DNA of 7,297 nucleotides, taken from Gammaproteobacteria bacterium (GTDB lineage: Bacteria; Pseudomonadota; Gammaproteobacteria; Steroidobacterales; GCA-2729495). The first letter of the stretch is position 1. Each line of letters begins with the position of its first letter. Below are positions 6,432-7,297 of the stretch, piece after piece. The notes under the pieces are model-generated. The model made no database searches. It was not told where the DNA came from and saw only the letters and a program-made list of their open reading frames with translations. The stretch lies in the NCBI GenBank assembly GCA_030429685.1, contig JAUIEY010000097.1, positions 1 through 7,297 of the forward strand. Reading direction: 5' to 3'. The position numbers and the translations under genes were made by a program.

Positions 6432-7175
6432 CTAACCGTTCAGCCGCATCAGGCTGGTCACCGCCTGATCGTTCTGCTCGGCATTGCTCATTGCCCGCAC
6501 ATGCAACTCGTAGTGGCGGGCGGCAGCAATCATGTCCACCAGTGTTTCGGTAGTGTTTACGTTGGAACTTTCGAGATGCCCCGACAGAATCCTTACGGTC
6601 GGATCCGCATCTGCCGCGCCGCCTTCCTTAAGCCGGAACAGGCCATCGTCGAAGCGCGCCAGATCCTCGCGCGGCGGATTTACCAGCTTGATGGTGTTGA
6701 CCTCGGCAACGGTATCTGCGGTCTGCCCGGCCGGCACAATGGAGATCCGGCCATCACCCTTGATGCTGAGTTCGCTGTAGGCCGGCAGCGTAATCGGCCC
6801 GGCGGTGCCCATAACCACATGACCCTCGGCCGTTTCCAGCACGCCGGCCGGCGTCAGGTGAAAATTGCCGGCACGCGTGTAGGCTTCGGCGCCGTCGGCA
6901 TCCTGCACTGCTATCCAGCCGTCACCCTGCAGCGCGATATCGAGGGCACTGCCGGTGATGATGATGTCACCACTGCTGGCATCCCAGGATTCGGGCCTGG
7001 CAACCGAGTTAACCCGGGAATCCAGCCCCGGCCCGGTTACCGGCACGCTGTCGAGCGACTGGCGCACGGCACGGAAGCCGGTGCTGTTGCTGTTGGCGAG
7101 GTTGTGCGCGATGACCGCCTGCGTCTGCATTGCCGCGCGTGCCCCTGTCATTGCAACGTATATCGACTTATCCAT
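6432..7175 (-). CDS. flgF: Flagellar proximal rod protein FlgF
   Basis: FlgF is one of the proximal rod proteins (with FlgB and FlgC) and is exported by the flagellar type III system. The 247-residue protein is close to E. coli FlgF (251). The N-terminus MDKSIYVAMTGARAAM and AHNLANSNSTGFRA (23-36) follow the FlgF form of the rod/hook signature. ALQGDGWIAVQDADG (81-95) and AYTRAGNFHLTPAG (98-111) match the central beta domain. VNPPREDLARFDDGLFR (165-181) is a FlgF-type segment. The C-terminal helix contains SGHLESSNVNTTETLVDMI (198-216) and ends SLMRLNG. It lacks the longer N-terminal insertion seen in FlgG, which separates the two paralogues. The start has only a weak upstream purine stretch but sits exactly at the conserved N-terminus. 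It follows flgE by 43 bp and precedes flgG by 45 bp, consistent with one transcript. Confidence 0.97.
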   Translation of the reverse strand: MDKSIYVAMTGARAAMQTQAVIAHNLANSNSTGFRAVRQSLDSVPVTGPGLDSRVNSVARPESWDASSGDIIITGSALDIALQGDGWIAVQDADGAEAYTRAGNFHLTPAGVLETAEGHVVMGTAGPITLPAYSELSIKGDGRISIVPAGQTADTVAEVNTIKLVNPPREDLARFDDGLFRLKEGGAADADPTVRILSGHLESSNVNTTETLVDMIAAARHYELHVRAMSNAEQNDQAVTSLMRLNG

Positions 7176-7218
7176 GCCGTACTAACCAGTCTGTGCGTTA
7201 ACTAACCCGGTAACCCGC

Positions 7219-7297
7219 TTAACGAATATTGATAATCGTCTGGGTAACCGCATCCATGGTGGAAATCACCTGCGCGTTGGCCTGGAACAGCCGCTGC
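7219..7297 (-). CDS. flgE: Flagellar hook protein FlgE, C-terminal end only
   Basis: Only the last 25 codons plus the TAA stop (7221-7219) are in the window; the rest lies beyond the right edge. The readable end is QRLFQANAQVISTMDAVTQT (first 20) followed by IINIR. The FQANAQ segment and the NIR ending match the C-terminal helix of FlgE hook proteins, where E. coli has a NAQ helix ending in NLR. Position directly upstream of flgF is the expected place for flgE. Another member of the rod/hook family cannot be fully excluded from so short a piece, but gene order makes FlgE by far the best reading. Confidence 0.88.
   Translation of the reverse strand, partial: QRLFQANAQVISTMDAVTQTIINIR

Noticed and set aside
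6390..7205. A 271-codon open frame on the plus strand, antisense to flgF.
   Set aside because: It covers nearly the whole of flgF in reverse, has low-complexity Gly/His/Arg composition, and shows no family motif. It is best explained as a shadow of flgF codon use.
7203..7217. Tandem TAACCCG copies (7203-7209 and 7211-7217) in the flgE-flgF gap, as a possible operator.
   Set aside because: Two 7-base copies in a 43-bp spacer are easily chance, and I recognise no regulator with this site. No promoter-like elements surround them.
1..7297. A novel or accessory system (defence, mobile element, toxin-antitoxin, CRISPR) hidden in the cluster.
   Set aside because: The eight flagellar genes cover almost the whole window, with gaps of at most 94 bp. 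No repeats, transposase fragments, tRNA or unrelated coding sequence were seen on either strand.

Overview
The window is one stretch of a flagellar structural gene cluster. All eight genes are on the minus strand and lie in the order flgE (3' end only), flgF, flgG, flgH, flgI, flgJ, flgK, flgL (5' part only), so transcription runs from the right edge (base 7297) toward base 1. Each assignment rests on recognisable protein sequence, on family-typical length for the complete genes, and on a gene order shared by many proteobacterial flg clusters. I saw no mobile element, RNA gene, CRISPR array or foreign cargo. I also found no sign of a previously undescribed system.

Organism: a Gram-negative proteobacterium, most likely a gammaproteobacterium outside the enterics. 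FlgH is a lipoprotein of the LPS (L) ring and FlgI a Sec-exported P-ring protein, so an outer membrane is present. FlgJ carries both a rod-capping domain and a C-terminal peptidoglycan hydrolase domain, a fusion typical of beta- and gammaproteobacteria. The DNA is moderately GC-rich throughout, with no obvious compositional break. I cannot name a genus.

Layout, in transcription order: flgE tail (7219-7297), 43-bp gap, flgF (6432-7175), 45-bp gap with a good ribosome binding site, flgG (5604-6386), 29-bp gap, flgH (4900-5574), 4-bp ATGA overlap, flgI (3755-4903), 33-bp gap with a strong ribosome binding site, flgJ (2834-3721), 94-bp gap, flgK (841-2739), 18-bp gap, flgL (1-822, running off the left edge). 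No intergenic space reaches 300 bp. The flgJ-flgK gap is the only one with room for regulation. It has a good match to a sigma-28 (FliA) promoter that starts inside the last codons of flgJ.

How the genes work together: FlgF and FlgG build the proximal and distal rod, FlgJ caps the growing rod and cuts through peptidoglycan, and FlgI and FlgH form the P- and L-ring bushing around the rod. FlgE is the hook, and FlgK and FlgL form the hook-filament junction. The predicted promoter would separate middle-class hook-basal-body genes (flgE-J) from late-class junction genes (flgKL), as in enteric flagellar hierarchies. The points most worth a second look are that promoter, a beta-rich module that appears twice in FlgK and once in FlgL, and the absence of cysteine from mature FlgI.
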